Below, in pieces: positions 25,737 to 34,545 of a stretch of DNA of 64,000 nt (positions are counted from its first letter, which is position 1; every line of letters starts with the position of its first letter). The position numbers were made by a program, and so were the translations under genes. A model generated the notes under the pieces. That model saw nothing but the letters and a program-made list of their open reading frames with translations. It had not been told where the DNA came from and did no database searches. Source of the DNA: Nocardia nova SH22a (GTDB taxonomy: Bacteria > Actinomycetota > Actinomycetes > Mycobacteriales > Mycobacteriaceae); assembly GCF_000523235.1 (NCBI RefSeq), contig NZ_CP006850.1:5642001-5706000 (forward strand), in the 5' to 3' direction.

Positions 25737-26665
25737 CGCGATTCCTCCGACCGGGCCAGCGCCGCGCGGCGACGGACCGACCGCAGTCGGCCGACCACCT
25801 CCGCGGATCGCTCGTACGGCAGCATGTGGCCCGCACCCGAGAAGACGGTGAGGGCCGACTGCGGCAAGGCCCGTGCCAGCGCGGCCGAGTGCCGGACCGG
25901 ACACAACCGGTCATGCTCACCCGCCAGGACGGCGACGGGAATACGCGCGAACGGCGTCAATTCGTCCAGCCGGAGATGGGCCGACATCGACAGTCCGAAC
26001 TCGAGAGTCGCCCCTGGCCCTGCCGCACGCGTCTGGGCCAGCGCTCGATCGATGTCGCCGCGGCGCGCGTCACGTCCGAACAATGTCATCCGGGCCTGGA
26101 TTCGCGCCGCACGATCCGAACCTCGCCGGTTCGCCGCCGATTCGGCCCACGTGAAGTAGCGCGGTATCACTTCGTCGAGAAAGTAGGGGCGGGTACGTAA
26201 TCGAGGGAAGAACGGACCGGCCGAGGTGGCGATGAACGCGGCCCCGACGACGCGCTCACGCACCAGCTCCGGGTGCCGCTCCCCCAGCGCGGCCAGTGTC
26301 ATGCCGCCCATGGAATGTCCCGCCAGGACAACCGGCCCGGACACTCGATCGGTGAGTATCTGCGCCAGATCGTCGGCGAGACGTTCCAATGTTCCGGTTC
26401 CTCGCGGCAGCCGATCCGACTGCCCGTGCCCGCGATGGTCGTAGGTCACGATCGCGGCATCGGGTTCGGCCTCCCCGAGTTGCGCGACGACGTCCTCCCA
26501 CGAACGGTGGTCCAGCGTCCAGCCGTGTGCGAACAAATAGGTGAGTCCCGGAGTGGGCGCCCCCGCCGAGAACAGTGCCAACCGGGTTCCGTCCGCGGCG
26601 GCGAATCGGTCGGCGCCTGGATCGCCACGGCCCTGAACTCGGGAATTCGAGACCTCGATGGACAT
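25733..26665 (-). CDS. Alpha/beta hydrolase (probable lactone/ester hydrolase)
   Basis: 310 residues from ATG 26665, seven bases after GGAGG; ATG 26671 is too close to that site. Motifs: FAHGWTLDHRSWE, YDHRGHGQSD, nucleophile elbow AGHSMGGMTL, Asp region VAVLAGEHDRLCP, and His in FSGAGHMLPYE. It is of the classic epoxide-hydrolase/esterase type. Its stop overlaps the Baeyer-Villiger monooxygenase start, and a BVMO followed by a lactone hydrolase is a well-known pairing in ketone breakdown; here that role is inferred from context. Confidence 0.87.
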   Translation of the reverse strand: MSIEVSNSRVQGRGDPGADRFAAADGTRLALFSAGAPTPGLTYLFAHGWTLDHRSWEDVVAQLGEAEPDAAIVTYDHRGHGQSDRLPRGTGTLERLADDLAQILTDRVSGPVVLAGHSMGGMTLAALGERHPELVRERVVGAAFIATSAGPFFPRLRTRPYFLDEVIPRYFTWAESAANRRGSDRAARIQARMTLFGRDARRGDIDRALAQTRAAGPGATLEFGLSMSAHLRLDELTPFARIPVAVLAGEHDRLCPVRHSAALARALPQSALTVFSGAGHMLPYERSAEVVGRLRSVRRRAALARSEESR

Positions 26666-26689
26666 GGTCATACCTCCGTCGACGACAGC

Positions 26690-27511
26690 TCACAGCGAAG
26701 GGGCGAAACGCGCGACGATGTCTTGGTAGCGCGGTCCGAGAAGGCGCGGCACGAGATCGAAGCCGCGGGCGTCCGGTCCGATCAGGACCCGGGGACGGTT
26801 GCCCTCGACGCCCCGGAGGATCGCGCGGGCCGCGGCCTCGGGCCGGGTGATGGCGATGCGCTGGAAACGCCGAGCGGCCTCCGATCGCTGCACCTCGGTG
26901 TCTCCGGCGCCTCGGGCGTGCAGGACGATATCGGTTTTGATTCCGCCCGGATACACACAGGTCACGCCGACCGGATGACCGGCGATGCGCATTTCCTGCC
27001 GTAGCGCTTCGGTGAACCCGCGCACCGCGAATTTCGCCGCGTTGTAGGCGCTTTGAGTCGGAATGCCCACCAGACCGAAGACGGAGGAGATGTTGACGAT
27101 ATGGCCGTCACCGGAGGCGATGAGATCCGGCAGAAATGCTTTCGTTCCATGCGCCACACCCCAGAAGTCGATGTTCATCAACCACTCGAAGTCCTCCCAC
27201 GTCATGTCCAGCACCGTCGCGCTCAACGCCACGCCGGCGTTGTTGACGATCAGATTCGCCTCACCGAAGTCTTGACGTACCCGGGCGGCGTGGGCATAGA
27301 CCGCGTCGCGGTCGGAGACGTCGAGTTCGTATCCCTCGGCCGTGGCACCCGCGTTCTGGCAGCGCGCCGCCGTGTCCGCCGCGGCCGCCGGATCGATATC
27401 CGAGACCGCCACGCACGCACCGCGGTTCGCGAGCAACACCGCGAGTGCCCGGCCGATTCCCGAGCCCGCGCCGGTCACCACGGCGACCTTGTTCTCGAAG
27501 TTGCGCATCAT
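26690..27511 (-). CDS. Short-chain dehydrogenase (SadH-like)
   Basis: 273 residues. VVTGAGSGIGRALAVLLANR (11-30) is the NAD loop; IVNNAGVAL, ISSVFGLVGIPTQSAYNAAK gives the Ser and YxxxK. Length and sequence resemble SadH of the mycobacterial mymA operon, where the gene also lies near an EthA-like BVMO and an esterase. It would make or use the ketone handled by the monooxygenase. ATG overlap of four bases with the upstream SDR stop shows operon membership. Confidence 0.88.
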   Translation of the reverse strand: MMRNFENKVAVVTGAGSGIGRALAVLLANRGACVAVSDIDPAAAADTAARCQNAGATAEGYELDVSDRDAVYAHAARVRQDFGEANLIVNNAGVALSATVLDMTWEDFEWLMNIDFWGVAHGTKAFLPDLIASGDGHIVNISSVFGLVGIPTQSAYNAAKFAVRGFTEALRQEMRIAGHPVGVTCVYPGGIKTDIVLHARGAGDTEVQRSEAARRFQRIAITRPEAAARAILRGVEGNRPRVLIGPDARGFDLVPRLLGPRYQDIVARFAPSL

Positions 27512-28485
27512 TCACCATCCATCCCGGTCGAGGCGGAGCGGGGCGCATGGCCGCTGCCCACCGTCGCGATCATCGATTCCCCGCCGATCGTTTCGGCATC
27601 GACGCCGACGAGTTCGGCGCTGCGATGCCAGATCTGCCGTTGCAGTTCGTATTCCGTCATCGCGCGAACGGGTGGCAGCAACCGTAAGCCGGGAGTCGAG
27701 GTGAAGAATTCGCCGGAAACGCCCTCCAGACCGGGATCCAGAATCAGGCGCAGCCCCATCCGGGCGCCCTGCTCCGGTCGACGCAGCAGGTGAGCGCGCT
27801 CCCCCAATCCCCACAACCAGCTCACCAGTGAATTGCCGCGCACCAGTCCGGTGGACACCACTCCGGGGCAGAAGCAATTGACGGTTGTCCCCGTCCCGGC
27901 CAGGCGGCGCGCGAGCACCTTCGTGAAGAGTATGTTCAGCAGCTTCGACTGCCCGTAGACGAGCTGACCACGCAGCAGGCCGTAGCGCACCGGCTCGGCG
28001 AGTGTCGCCGGATCAGGCAGGGATGCGTGCCGATGCCCCTCGGATGCCGTGACGATGATGCGCGCGGGCGACGGCGCGGCGCGCAACAGGTCCAATGTCG
28101 ACAGCGTCAGCAGAAACGGGGCGAGATGGTTGATCGCTATCTGCGGTTCGAAACCGTCGACTGTCGGCCGACCGCTGGAGAACAGGGTGACCCCGGCATT
28201 GTTGACCAGGACATCGATGTGCGACAACCGTGAATGCAGCTCGATGACTGCGGCGCGTACCGAATCCAGTTGCGCCAGATCCACTTCCACGATCTCGACC
28301 GCTGCCGCGCCGAGCGCCGTCAGCTCCGTCGCGACCCCCTCCGCTTTGGGCCGGTCGCGCGCGAGAAGAACGATCCGCGCGCCGCGCGTCGCGACACCGC
28401 GGGCGATTTCCTTCCCGATGCCGTTGGTGGCCCCGGTGATCACCACCTGCAGATTCCTGATCGAACGCTCTGTGAGTTCGGGCAT
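27508..28485 (-). CDS. Short-chain dehydrogenase/reductase (retinol-dehydrogenase-like), copy 2; first gene of the BVMO/P450 operon
   Basis: 325 residues from ATG 28485 (AGGATCAC before it); the frame runs on to 28623 through the operator and is not used. NADP loop VITGATNGIGKEIARGVATR, VNNAGVTLF, TASEGH and YGQSKLLN give the full catalytic set. It shares most of its sequence with the SDR at 22015, plus a C-terminal extension of about 25 residues (ETIGGESMIATVGSG). As the first gene of eight co-directional genes it marks the operon start. The operator at 28561-28593 lies 76 bases upstream. Confidence 0.88.
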   Translation of the reverse strand: MPELTERSIRNLQVVITGATNGIGKEIARGVATRGARIVLLARDRPKAEGVATELTALGAAAVEIVEVDLAQLDSVRAAVIELHSRLSHIDVLVNNAGVTLFSSGRPTVDGFEPQIAINHLAPFLLTLSTLDLLRAAPSPARIIVTASEGHRHASLPDPATLAEPVRYGLLRGQLVYGQSKLLNILFTKVLARRLAGTGTTVNCFCPGVVSTGLVRGNSLVSWLWGLGERAHLLRRPEQGARMGLRLILDPGLEGVSGEFFTSTPGLRLLPPVRAMTEYELQRQIWHRSAELVGVDAETIGGESMIATVGSGHAPRSASTGMDGE

Positions 28486-28552
28486 CGTTGCCGTGATCCT
28501 TTCGATGATCCGAGAAGAAAACTCTCGACCGCGTCCGATGACTTCGAAGCCA

Positions 28553-28593
28553 AATCTATGCGGATCGAAGGTATGCGATACCTTCGGTCCGCT
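28553..28593 (-). promoter_or_regulatory. Operator/promoter of the BVMO/P450 operon (GGACCG-N2-GGTAT motif, full palindrome)
   Basis: Two 15-base arms (28561-28575 and 28579-28593) around GCG match at 14 of 15 positions; the core is CGAAGGTAT-GCG-ATACCTTCG. On the minus strand it reads GGACCG-AA-GGTAT-CGC-ATACC. A TAGATT -10 box (28553-28558) follows after eight bases towards the operon. The same pattern recurs at 37784-37804 and 38606-38626. Confidence 0.75.
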
Positions 28594-28642
28594 CAGTTTG
28601 CGCGCACTGTCCCGGTCTGTCAACGGGTTCGATGCGCCGGAC

Positions 28643-29284
28643 CTATTTCACCGGGAGCGCACCGTCGAGTCCCCCGACATCCGAGACCTTCCAGTCGTCA
28701 CCGGAATCCACTGTGACGGTGTAGGTTACGGTGGTCTGCCCGCCGTCCGGGGATTGCGCACTGGTCGAGTTCACACCGATGAACGCGTTCACCTTGTACA
28801 CGCCCCCCGACTCGGAGGCGATGGTCGTGGCGATCGGCCGGGCCGAGGACTTCCATTTCAGCGGCGCCAGGATCTGCTGCAATTTCGGTGCGGTGGCGTC
28901 GAATTTGTTCGCCAGCTGTGGCGTGGTGTTGGCCTTCAGCCTCCCCACCCAGCCGTTGAAGTCGGCGTCGTCGATATTCGAGGCTCCGATCGCGTAGTCC
29001 ATCGCCACCCGCTGGGCATGGTCGCGCGCGGCCCCGGCCGCATGCTCGGCGCGCAGATCTCCCCGCGCCGACCACCACGCCGCCGTCGAAACAGCCAGCG
29101 CGACAAGCAATACCGCACAGGTGCCCGCACGCAATACCGTGGACAGCGATATCGAAACCGTCCGACTGGCCCGTGACGGTGGCGCTTCCGGGCGAGACGC
29201 GGCCGTTCGCTCGCCGGCGCCGTGTTCGTCGGCCGCCGACTCCTGTCGGGGCGTGGCGGTTTCCTCGAGATCGGGGGTTGTCAT
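28643..29284 (-). CDS. Mce-associated membrane protein (Mam)
   Basis: 213 residues from ATG 29284, six bases after GAGGAG (ATG 29290 touches that site). A disordered, charged N-terminus of about 45 residues, one membrane helix (TCAVLLVALAVSTAAWW), then a folded extracytoplasmic domain with LKANTTPQLANKFD and the ending DDWKVSDVGG usual for Mce-associated proteins. Such proteins stabilise or assist Mce transport complexes in the cell envelope. It is the last gene of the mce operon, 51 bases after mceF; 157 bases then separate it from the next operon. Confidence 0.88.
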   Translation of the reverse strand: MTTPDLEETATPRQESAADEHGAGERTAASRPEAPPSRASRTVSISLSTVLRAGTCAVLLVALAVSTAAWWSARGDLRAEHAAGAARDHAQRVAMDYAIGASNIDDADFNGWVGRLKANTTPQLANKFDATAPKLQQILAPLKWKSSARPIATTIASESGGVYKVNAFIGVNSTSAQSPDGGQTTVTYTVTVDSGDDWKVSDVGGLDGALPVK

Positions 29285-29335
29285 CGTCATCTCCTCACCG
29301 TTTGAGTTTTCGGTCGCAACATCACCGTCCGGCGG

Positions 29336-30295
29336 CTATTTGACGCGCACGCGAAGATGCACCGCGCCGTCGTCGCCGACTCCGTTCAGGGCGGCCGAGA
29401 TCATCCGGCCGATATCGATACGCGGCACCGCAGCGGTCGCCTGCTCGACCAGTGGCCGTAGGACCGGAACCAGCGGCGCCAATTCCGGCCCCGCCGTATC
29501 CATCCACTGCGTCAGCTTGGTGAGGAAGGGGACGAGGCCGTTGCCTTCCAGATACATTCGTGGCGAGTCACCGGTGGTGAACAGCCGGTCGAGGGCATGC
29601 GAGATCTCGTCCACCCTGCCCGCGAAGGCGACGAACGGCGGCGCCGCGGTGGTCGCTGCCGAGCCGACCCAGTCGGTGTCGGGGGCGATCTGCTGCATAT
29701 TGTTCAGCAACCGCTCGATCTCGGGCATCCGCTCGGTAGTGCTGGCCGCGAGAAGTGCGGTGGCACGGGCGATTTCGGGAATCGCGGTGTCGTTGTGCTG
29801 CATTGCCGTACCGAAGGTGTCGACGAGACGGCCGAGGGTGGCCGGATCCAGCTGGTTCATCACCTGGGTCAGCAACCGGGAAACCGCCGGAATCGACAGT
29901 GGCATGCGGATTCGATCGGTCTCGATCGCCTGTCCGTCGCGCACGTACGGGCCGGTGTCGGTGCGCGGCTCGAATTCGACGTACGGCTCGCCGAGGGCCG
30001 ACAGGTTCTCGATCGACACCGCGCTGTCCACCGGTATCCGCCACTTGTCGTCGAACCGGAAACCCACTCGCACACCGGGATCCGCGATATCCACCGACGT
30101 CACCTCACCCACCTCTACGCCGGTCAGAAGCACCGGCGACCCGACGCCGAGACTGCCCGAGGAGGTGAGCGTCATCGATGCGGTGGTGTAGTCGGTCAGC
30201 GCATCGGTACCGACGACGCCGAAGGTGAGATATCCGGCGCCGAGCACGGAGATGGCCGCGATACTGCCCAGTGACAACACCGTCCCCGCCTTCAT
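29336..30295 (-). CDS. mceF: MCE family protein F
   Basis: 319 residues from ATG 30295, overlapping the mceE stop (ATGA). One N-terminal membrane helix (LSLGSIAAISVLGAGYLTFG), then the MCE domain (about 38-120: VGSPVLLTGVEVGEVTSVDI), then a helical region with LLTQVMNQLDPATLGRLVDT. MceF-type subunits form part of the periplasm-spanning channel that moves lipids to the permease. A very long minus-strand frame extends upstream to 31378, but that part is the shadow of mceE. The C-terminus is shorter than in many MceF proteins, with no disordered tail. Confidence 0.92.
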   Translation of the reverse strand: MKAGTVLSLGSIAAISVLGAGYLTFGVVGTDALTDYTTASMTLTSSGSLGVGSPVLLTGVEVGEVTSVDIADPGVRVGFRFDDKWRIPVDSAVSIENLSALGEPYVEFEPRTDTGPYVRDGQAIETDRIRMPLSIPAVSRLLTQVMNQLDPATLGRLVDTFGTAMQHNDTAIPEIARATALLAASTTERMPEIERLLNNMQQIAPDTDWVGSAATTAAPPFVAFAGRVDEISHALDRLFTTGDSPRMYLEGNGLVPFLTKLTQWMDTAGPELAPLVPVLRPLVEQATAAVPRIDIGRMISAALNGVGDDGAVHLRVRVK

Positions 30296-31371
30296 CGCAC
30301 CATTCCGATCATGCGCAGGGTCGACACGATTCGATCGACCTGGTCCTCGGTCGAGACCGACGACGCGTCGGGCGAGACCGTCACCTTGCGGATGTCGACC
30401 TTGGGCCCGTGCTCGACGAGCGGAATCACCTTGTCTCGCAACAGGGCGACCAAGGCGTTCAGGTTCGACGGCGCCTGTAGGTCCAAGGGCCGATCGGTGA
30501 ACAGCAACGGCACGAACGCACGCACGGCGGCATCGCCCGACCGGGCCAGCGGGGTCAGCCACACCAGCGAATGCGCGACCGGGCCCAGGGCGCCGATGAT
30601 TCCGATCGCTCCGACGAAGGTGCGCACCGCCGCGGACACCTGATCGACCGCGGGTTCGGTGAGCAGTTCCCCCAGCAGTGGCGCGCGATCGTGCACCACA
30701 TCCATATCGGTGCTCAATCCGTTCAGGAAAGTGTCGATGCGATCGAGATGGTCGGCCAGGTCGCGAGCGTCGGCTCCGGCGACACCGGCGATGCGGGCGG
30801 TCTCGCGGGGATCGTCGGGCAGTACGGCGTTGAGCCGGTTGACGATGTCCTGGAACTGATCGACCGCACCACCTTGGACGAAGGTGGCCACCGCGGCCAT
30901 CGCATCCTCGATCTGCACCGGATTCTTCGTGTGTTCGATCGGTATGGTGCCACCCGGGCGAAGCAGCGTGCCGAACCCGTTCGGCGGGGTGGTGAGGGCG
31001 ATGTGGATGTCGCCAAGAATGGTGTCCTGCCGCAGTTCGGCAACCGTGTTCGCGGGCAACTGCACGGAACTGCGGATGTCCGCGTCGACGGTGACATGCC
31101 CCCGATCCCCGTCCCGGGCGTGATCGGGGTCGACGACGGTGACGCCGGTGACGGTCCCGATGTCGGCGCCGTTGGCGACGACCTTGGCGCGAGTGGGCAG
31201 ATTCAGCACATTCGCGAATTCGATCTCGATCGGATACGTCGGGCCGGAGACCCCCGAACCGGGTACCGGAATCGCCCCGGGGTCGAATCCACAACCGGCG
31301 ACACCGAATATCGTGACGGCGGTGAGCCCGGCCGTTGCCCTGCGCAGTGCCCTGCGTGTCACGGTGGTCAC
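30292..31371 (-). CDS. mceE: MCE family lipoprotein E (LprK/LprN-type)
   Basis: 359 residues from GTG 31371, which overlaps the mceD stop (GTGA). The signal sequence ends in a lipobox, IFGVAGCGFDPG (Cys about 27), so the protein is lipid-anchored, as is usual for the fifth MCE subunit. The MCE domain (YPIEIEFANVLNLPTRAKVV, then GADIGTVTGVTV) and a long helical region follow. It ends at the mceF start with a four-base overlap. Confidence 0.92.
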   Translation of the reverse strand: MTTVTRRALRRATAGLTAVTIFGVAGCGFDPGAIPVPGSGVSGPTYPIEIEFANVLNLPTRAKVVANGADIGTVTGVTVVDPDHARDGDRGHVTVDADIRSSVQLPANTVAELRQDTILGDIHIALTTPPNGFGTLLRPGGTIPIEHTKNPVQIEDAMAAVATFVQGGAVDQFQDIVNRLNAVLPDDPRETARIAGVAGADARDLADHLDRIDTFLNGLSTDMDVVHDRAPLLGELLTEPAVDQVSAAVRTFVGAIGIIGALGPVAHSLVWLTPLARSGDAAVRAFVPLLFTDRPLDLQAPSNLNALVALLRDKVIPLVEHGPKVDIRKVTVSPDASSVSTEDQVDRIVSTLRMIGMVR

Positions 31372-32486
31372 CGCGCACCTACCGATCCGAGCACCAGCTG
31401 CACGAGCCGGACCTGCGAGATCCCGTGTCCCGAGTCGGTACATCCTTGCTGCGCAATGGCATTGAACGCCGCGCACAGGCGCTCGGCATCCGGACCACGT
31501 AGTGAGACCCGCGGCGGCGCGTAGGTCAGCCCCGGCTGTCCGGTTTTCGGATCGACGACCGTGGCGAAGGCCGTGGTGAGTGCCGGTGTCATCGTGACGA
31601 TCTCCTGCAATGAGCCGACATGCGCGGAGATGAATCGCACCAGCGGCACGGCGGCGTCGAGCACCGTGAAGATCGGATCGGAGAACAGCGTGGTGATGTC
31701 GTTGAGCATCGGCAACACCCGCTGGAATCCGTCGATGATCACGACGGTCTCGTTGAACAATTCATTGTTGACCTGGTCCAGGACCGGACCCATCCGCTGC
31801 AGCATCGACTTGATATCGCCCCAGTGCCCGGCGATGGCGTCCGACAACGCCGACATCGCGTCGATCGCCCCGGCCAGGTGGCCGATGGCGGCATCGGAGG
31901 AGGTGAGCGCGGTGCCGAGCTTGGCGATGATTCGATCCAGCTGAGGCCCCGTGCCCTCGGTGGCACTGTCGAGCGCACCGATGCCGCGCGACAGCGAATC
32001 CTGGTGTGCGCCATCGGGTCCCGCCACCTCGGCAGAGAGTTTCGCGACCGCGTCCAAAGTCCGGCTGATGCTCTTGGGTGTCAGCGTCTTGGTGATGCAC
32101 TGCCCGTGATCCCACGTCCGGCTCGTCCTCCCGGCACTGAGGATCGCCAGCTCCCGGTCGGCGACAACGGTGTCGGAGACGGTGGTCGCCGAGGCGTCGG
32201 CGAGGACGGGATGTGCCGCGTCGACATCGAAGTCGACCCTGACCTTCGTGCCCTGCGGATGAACACCACGTACGGTGCCGACCGTGATCCCGCGCATGGT
32301 CACGTGGCTGCCCTCATAGAGCCCGATGCTGTCGGGCATGAGCGCACAGTAGGACTCGGCCTTGCGGACCGGATGGAAGGCCACGAGATACACACCGGCG
32401 ATCACCGCGCACACGACGAGCGCTCCCGACGCCGAAACGAACCCTCTGGAGCCGAACAGGCGGTGCAGCCGCCCGTGCGCCGCCAT
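31368..32486 (-). CDS. mceD: MCE family protein D
   Basis: 372 residues. A basic start, one membrane helix (ASGALVVCAVIAGVYLVAF), then the MCE domain with MPDSIGLYEGSHVTMRGITV and GTVRGVHP. The helical region includes AGHWGDIKSMLQRMGPVLDQ. The C-terminus has two Cys (RLCAAFNAIAQQGC) that may form a disulfide in the envelope, as MceD and MceB proteins often do. Its ATG shares one base with the mceC stop. Confidence 0.92.
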   Translation of the reverse strand: MAAHGRLHRLFGSRGFVSASGALVVCAVIAGVYLVAFHPVRKAESYCALMPDSIGLYEGSHVTMRGITVGTVRGVHPQGTKVRVDFDVDAAHPVLADASATTVSDTVVADRELAILSAGRTSRTWDHGQCITKTLTPKSISRTLDAVAKLSAEVAGPDGAHQDSLSRGIGALDSATEGTGPQLDRIIAKLGTALTSSDAAIGHLAGAIDAMSALSDAIAGHWGDIKSMLQRMGPVLDQVNNELFNETVVIIDGFQRVLPMLNDITTLFSDPIFTVLDAAVPLVRFISAHVGSLQEIVTMTPALTTAFATVVDPKTGQPGLTYAPPRVSLRGPDAERLCAAFNAIAQQGCTDSGHGISQVRLVQLVLGSVGAR

Positions 32487-33553
32487 CAGCAGGCCTTCCC
32501 GGGAACCGGAACACAGACGTCGTCGGCCAGAGCTGCGGAATCGACGACGCCCGTCCCGTCCACACTCTTGTTCGATTGATCGACCGATACCCGGCCGTCC
32601 GGCAGCACCAGCGGCTGCAGATTGCGGCCGAGTTCGGCTACCTGATCGATCAGGGGTCCGAGTTTGTCACCGAGCGCCATCAGTTGCTGCGCTGCCGCCG
32701 AAAGCTGTTGTGCCAGTGGATTCAACGTCGAATTCCACGAGGGGGCCACACCACCGATCCGGTTCACCACCCGGTCCAGCGCCCGGACGGCCTCGCGCAG
32801 TTCGGCCCGGTGATCGACCAGCAATGTCTCGAGCAGGTTGACCTTGTCGATCAGCCGGTGCAGATGACCGCGAGCCGCATCGATCGACTTCATGTATTCG
32901 TCGGTGATCGCAATCGCCTTGGACACGTCCGAACGCTGGCGATCCAGCACATCGACGAACTGTTCGATGCCGTCGATGGTCCGGCGCAGACTGTCCGGCG
33001 CGGATTCCAGCGCGCTCGTCATGTCGTCGATGTTGCGCCGCAACGTATTTCCGTCGACAGCGCGGACCGGTTGTTCGGCGTCCTGGAAGGTCTGCATGAG
33101 GCTGTACGGCAGGCGAACCCGCTCGGCGGGTATCACGCCCTTGCCGAGCGGTGCCGTGCCCGCCGGTACGACGGCGACATAGTGGCCGCCTACGACAGTG
33201 AGCATCCTGACGTCCAGTGAAGTCTGGTCCCCGAGGAAGATCCCGGACTTCACGGTGAATCGCATCAGCACCTTGTCCGGTCGCAGTTCGAGATCACCGA
33301 CCTTCCCCACCGGAATCCCCGCCAACCGCACGTCGTCTCCGACCCGGACCGATTGCGCCTCGCTCAACACCGCCGAAAAATGCTGCTGCCCAGGGGGAAC
33401 CACGTAGAGGACACCTGCCGCCGCGAACACGACGACCACCGCGAACAGGCCGAGAAGGCCCAGTCGTAGTTCGCGCCGCCGCAGGGCGGACTCACTCGGC
33501 TGTCCCGGGCGGGCGCCGACCAGTCGCGAGCGCATTCGGGTCACCGCTTGCAT
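32486..33553 (-). CDS. mceC: MCE family protein C
   Basis: 355 residues. Basic N-terminus, membrane helix LGLLGLFAVVVVFAAAGVLY, the MCE domain (FSAVLSEAQSVRVGDDVRLA, GIPVGKVGDLEL) and a helical stalk with ALRRVVNR-type heptads. ATG 33553 overlaps the mceB stop by 13 bases; ATG 33535 is an alternative that removes the overlap. The extreme end CVPVPGKAC carries a Cys pair. Confidence 0.92.
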   Translation of the reverse strand: MQAVTRMRSRLVGARPGQPSESALRRRELRLGLLGLFAVVVVFAAAGVLYVVPPGQQHFSAVLSEAQSVRVGDDVRLAGIPVGKVGDLELRPDKVLMRFTVKSGIFLGDQTSLDVRMLTVVGGHYVAVVPAGTAPLGKGVIPAERVRLPYSLMQTFQDAEQPVRAVDGNTLRRNIDDMTSALESAPDSLRRTIDGIEQFVDVLDRQRSDVSKAIAITDEYMKSIDAARGHLHRLIDKVNLLETLLVDHRAELREAVRALDRVVNRIGGVAPSWNSTLNPLAQQLSAAAQQLMALGDKLGPLIDQVAELGRNLQPLVLPDGRVSVDQSNKSVDGTGVVDSAALADDVCVPVPGKAC

Positions 33554-34545
33554 ATCGCCACCTTCTGTCCGGCAATGAGCACCCCGAGAACCTGCGGCAC
33601 GTCGGCTTTTCCTTTACTGCACAAGGGTTGCGGACCGGCGAAGTTCGCCACCGCGTCGTCGAGTGCGGTGAGGACGGCGGGCAATCTGCTCAACACGTCC
33701 ACCGCTTGTTTCGGATCCGGAAATATCCGGCGGACCAGATCGTCGACATCCGGGTTGTCCCCGGGTGGAAACCCCAGCGTCGCGAGCAGGTCGTCGAGTG
33801 GGTACAGCACCGGTGGGGCGGTCTGCGCGAAGTCGACGAGGCCGTTCATGTTGACCTGCAACGATTCGTACACATCGGCGAGATTGCGCAGCAAGGTCAC
33901 CAACTGCGGCGATTTGCCGCCGATCTTGTCCGAGATCTCCGACAGATTGCGCATCAGCACGGAGATCACCTGCTGCCGTCCGCCGACGTAATCGCCGAGT
34001 TTCCCGATGGCGTCCAGAGCCGGGCCGATGCCGCTGCCGTTGCCTTCGATCACCGCGATCATGCTCTCGGCGAACTTGTTCAGCGCCTGCGGCGACAACG
34101 TGGACAGCACGGGCTTCAATCCGTTGAACAGGGCCGTCACATCGAAGGAGGGCACGGTCCGTCCGACCGGGATGGTGGTCCCGGCGGGCAGCCGCGCACC
34201 GGGATGATCGGGCTGCTGGATGTCGACGTAACGCTGGCCGGTCATGTTCTGGTAGCGGATGGCCAAGCGGGTGTTGTCGTAGAGAGCGGCAGATGTCTTG
34301 GCGCTGAACCGGACCGACGCCCGGTCGTGGTCGAGTTCGATCGCCTGCACCTTCCCGACCCCGACCCCGTACATGCGGACGTCATCGCCGGTCTTCAGCC
34401 CGTTGGCATCGGTGAAGACCGCGCGGTAGCCATCGGCCGGGCCGGTCACCGGCCGCTGGATCGCCCCGATCACGAGCACGAGCACGCCCACCATCGCGGC
34501 CGCGAACAACGCCAGTCGCCACAGCGAACCGGACACCGGCGTCAT
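33541..34545 (-). CDS. mceB: MCE family protein B
   Basis: 334 residues. Membrane helix LALFAAAMVGVLVLVIGAIQ at the N-terminus, MCE domain with GYRAVFTDANGLKTGDDVRM and YGVGVGKVQAIEL, helical region containing LSPQALNKFAESMIAVIEGN, and a C-terminal Cys pair (PLCSKGK...AICKR) usual for MceB. The ATG overlaps the mceA stop by four bases. Confidence 0.93.
   Translation of the reverse strand: MTPVSGSLWRLALFAAAMVGVLVLVIGAIQRPVTGPADGYRAVFTDANGLKTGDDVRMYGVGVGKVQAIELDHDRASVRFSAKTSAALYDNTRLAIRYQNMTGQRYVDIQQPDHPGARLPAGTTIPVGRTVPSFDVTALFNGLKPVLSTLSPQALNKFAESMIAVIEGNGSGIGPALDAIGKLGDYVGGRQQVISVLMRNLSEISDKIGGKSPQLVTLLRNLADVYESLQVNMNGLVDFAQTAPPVLYPLDDLLATLGFPPGDNPDVDDLVRRIFPDPKQAVDVLSRLPAVLTALDDAVANFAGPQPLCSKGKADVPQVLGVLIAGQKVAICKR

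Noticed and set aside
23533..25920. Long minus-strand open frame (795 codons) over the P450 and BVMO
   Set aside because: Out of frame with two genes that show all catalytic motifs; composition is Arg- and Pro-rich without structure.
28561..28593. Reading the palindrome as only a terminator of the mce operon
   Set aside because: It could form a hairpin, but it shares a 21-base pattern with two other non-coding sites near a TetR gene and sits next to a -10 box, so an operator is more likely. A double role is not excluded.
29336..31378. A 680-residue reading of mceF
   Set aside because: The first 361 residues are the shadow of mceE. The MCE protein begins at ATG 30295, which overlaps the mceE stop.
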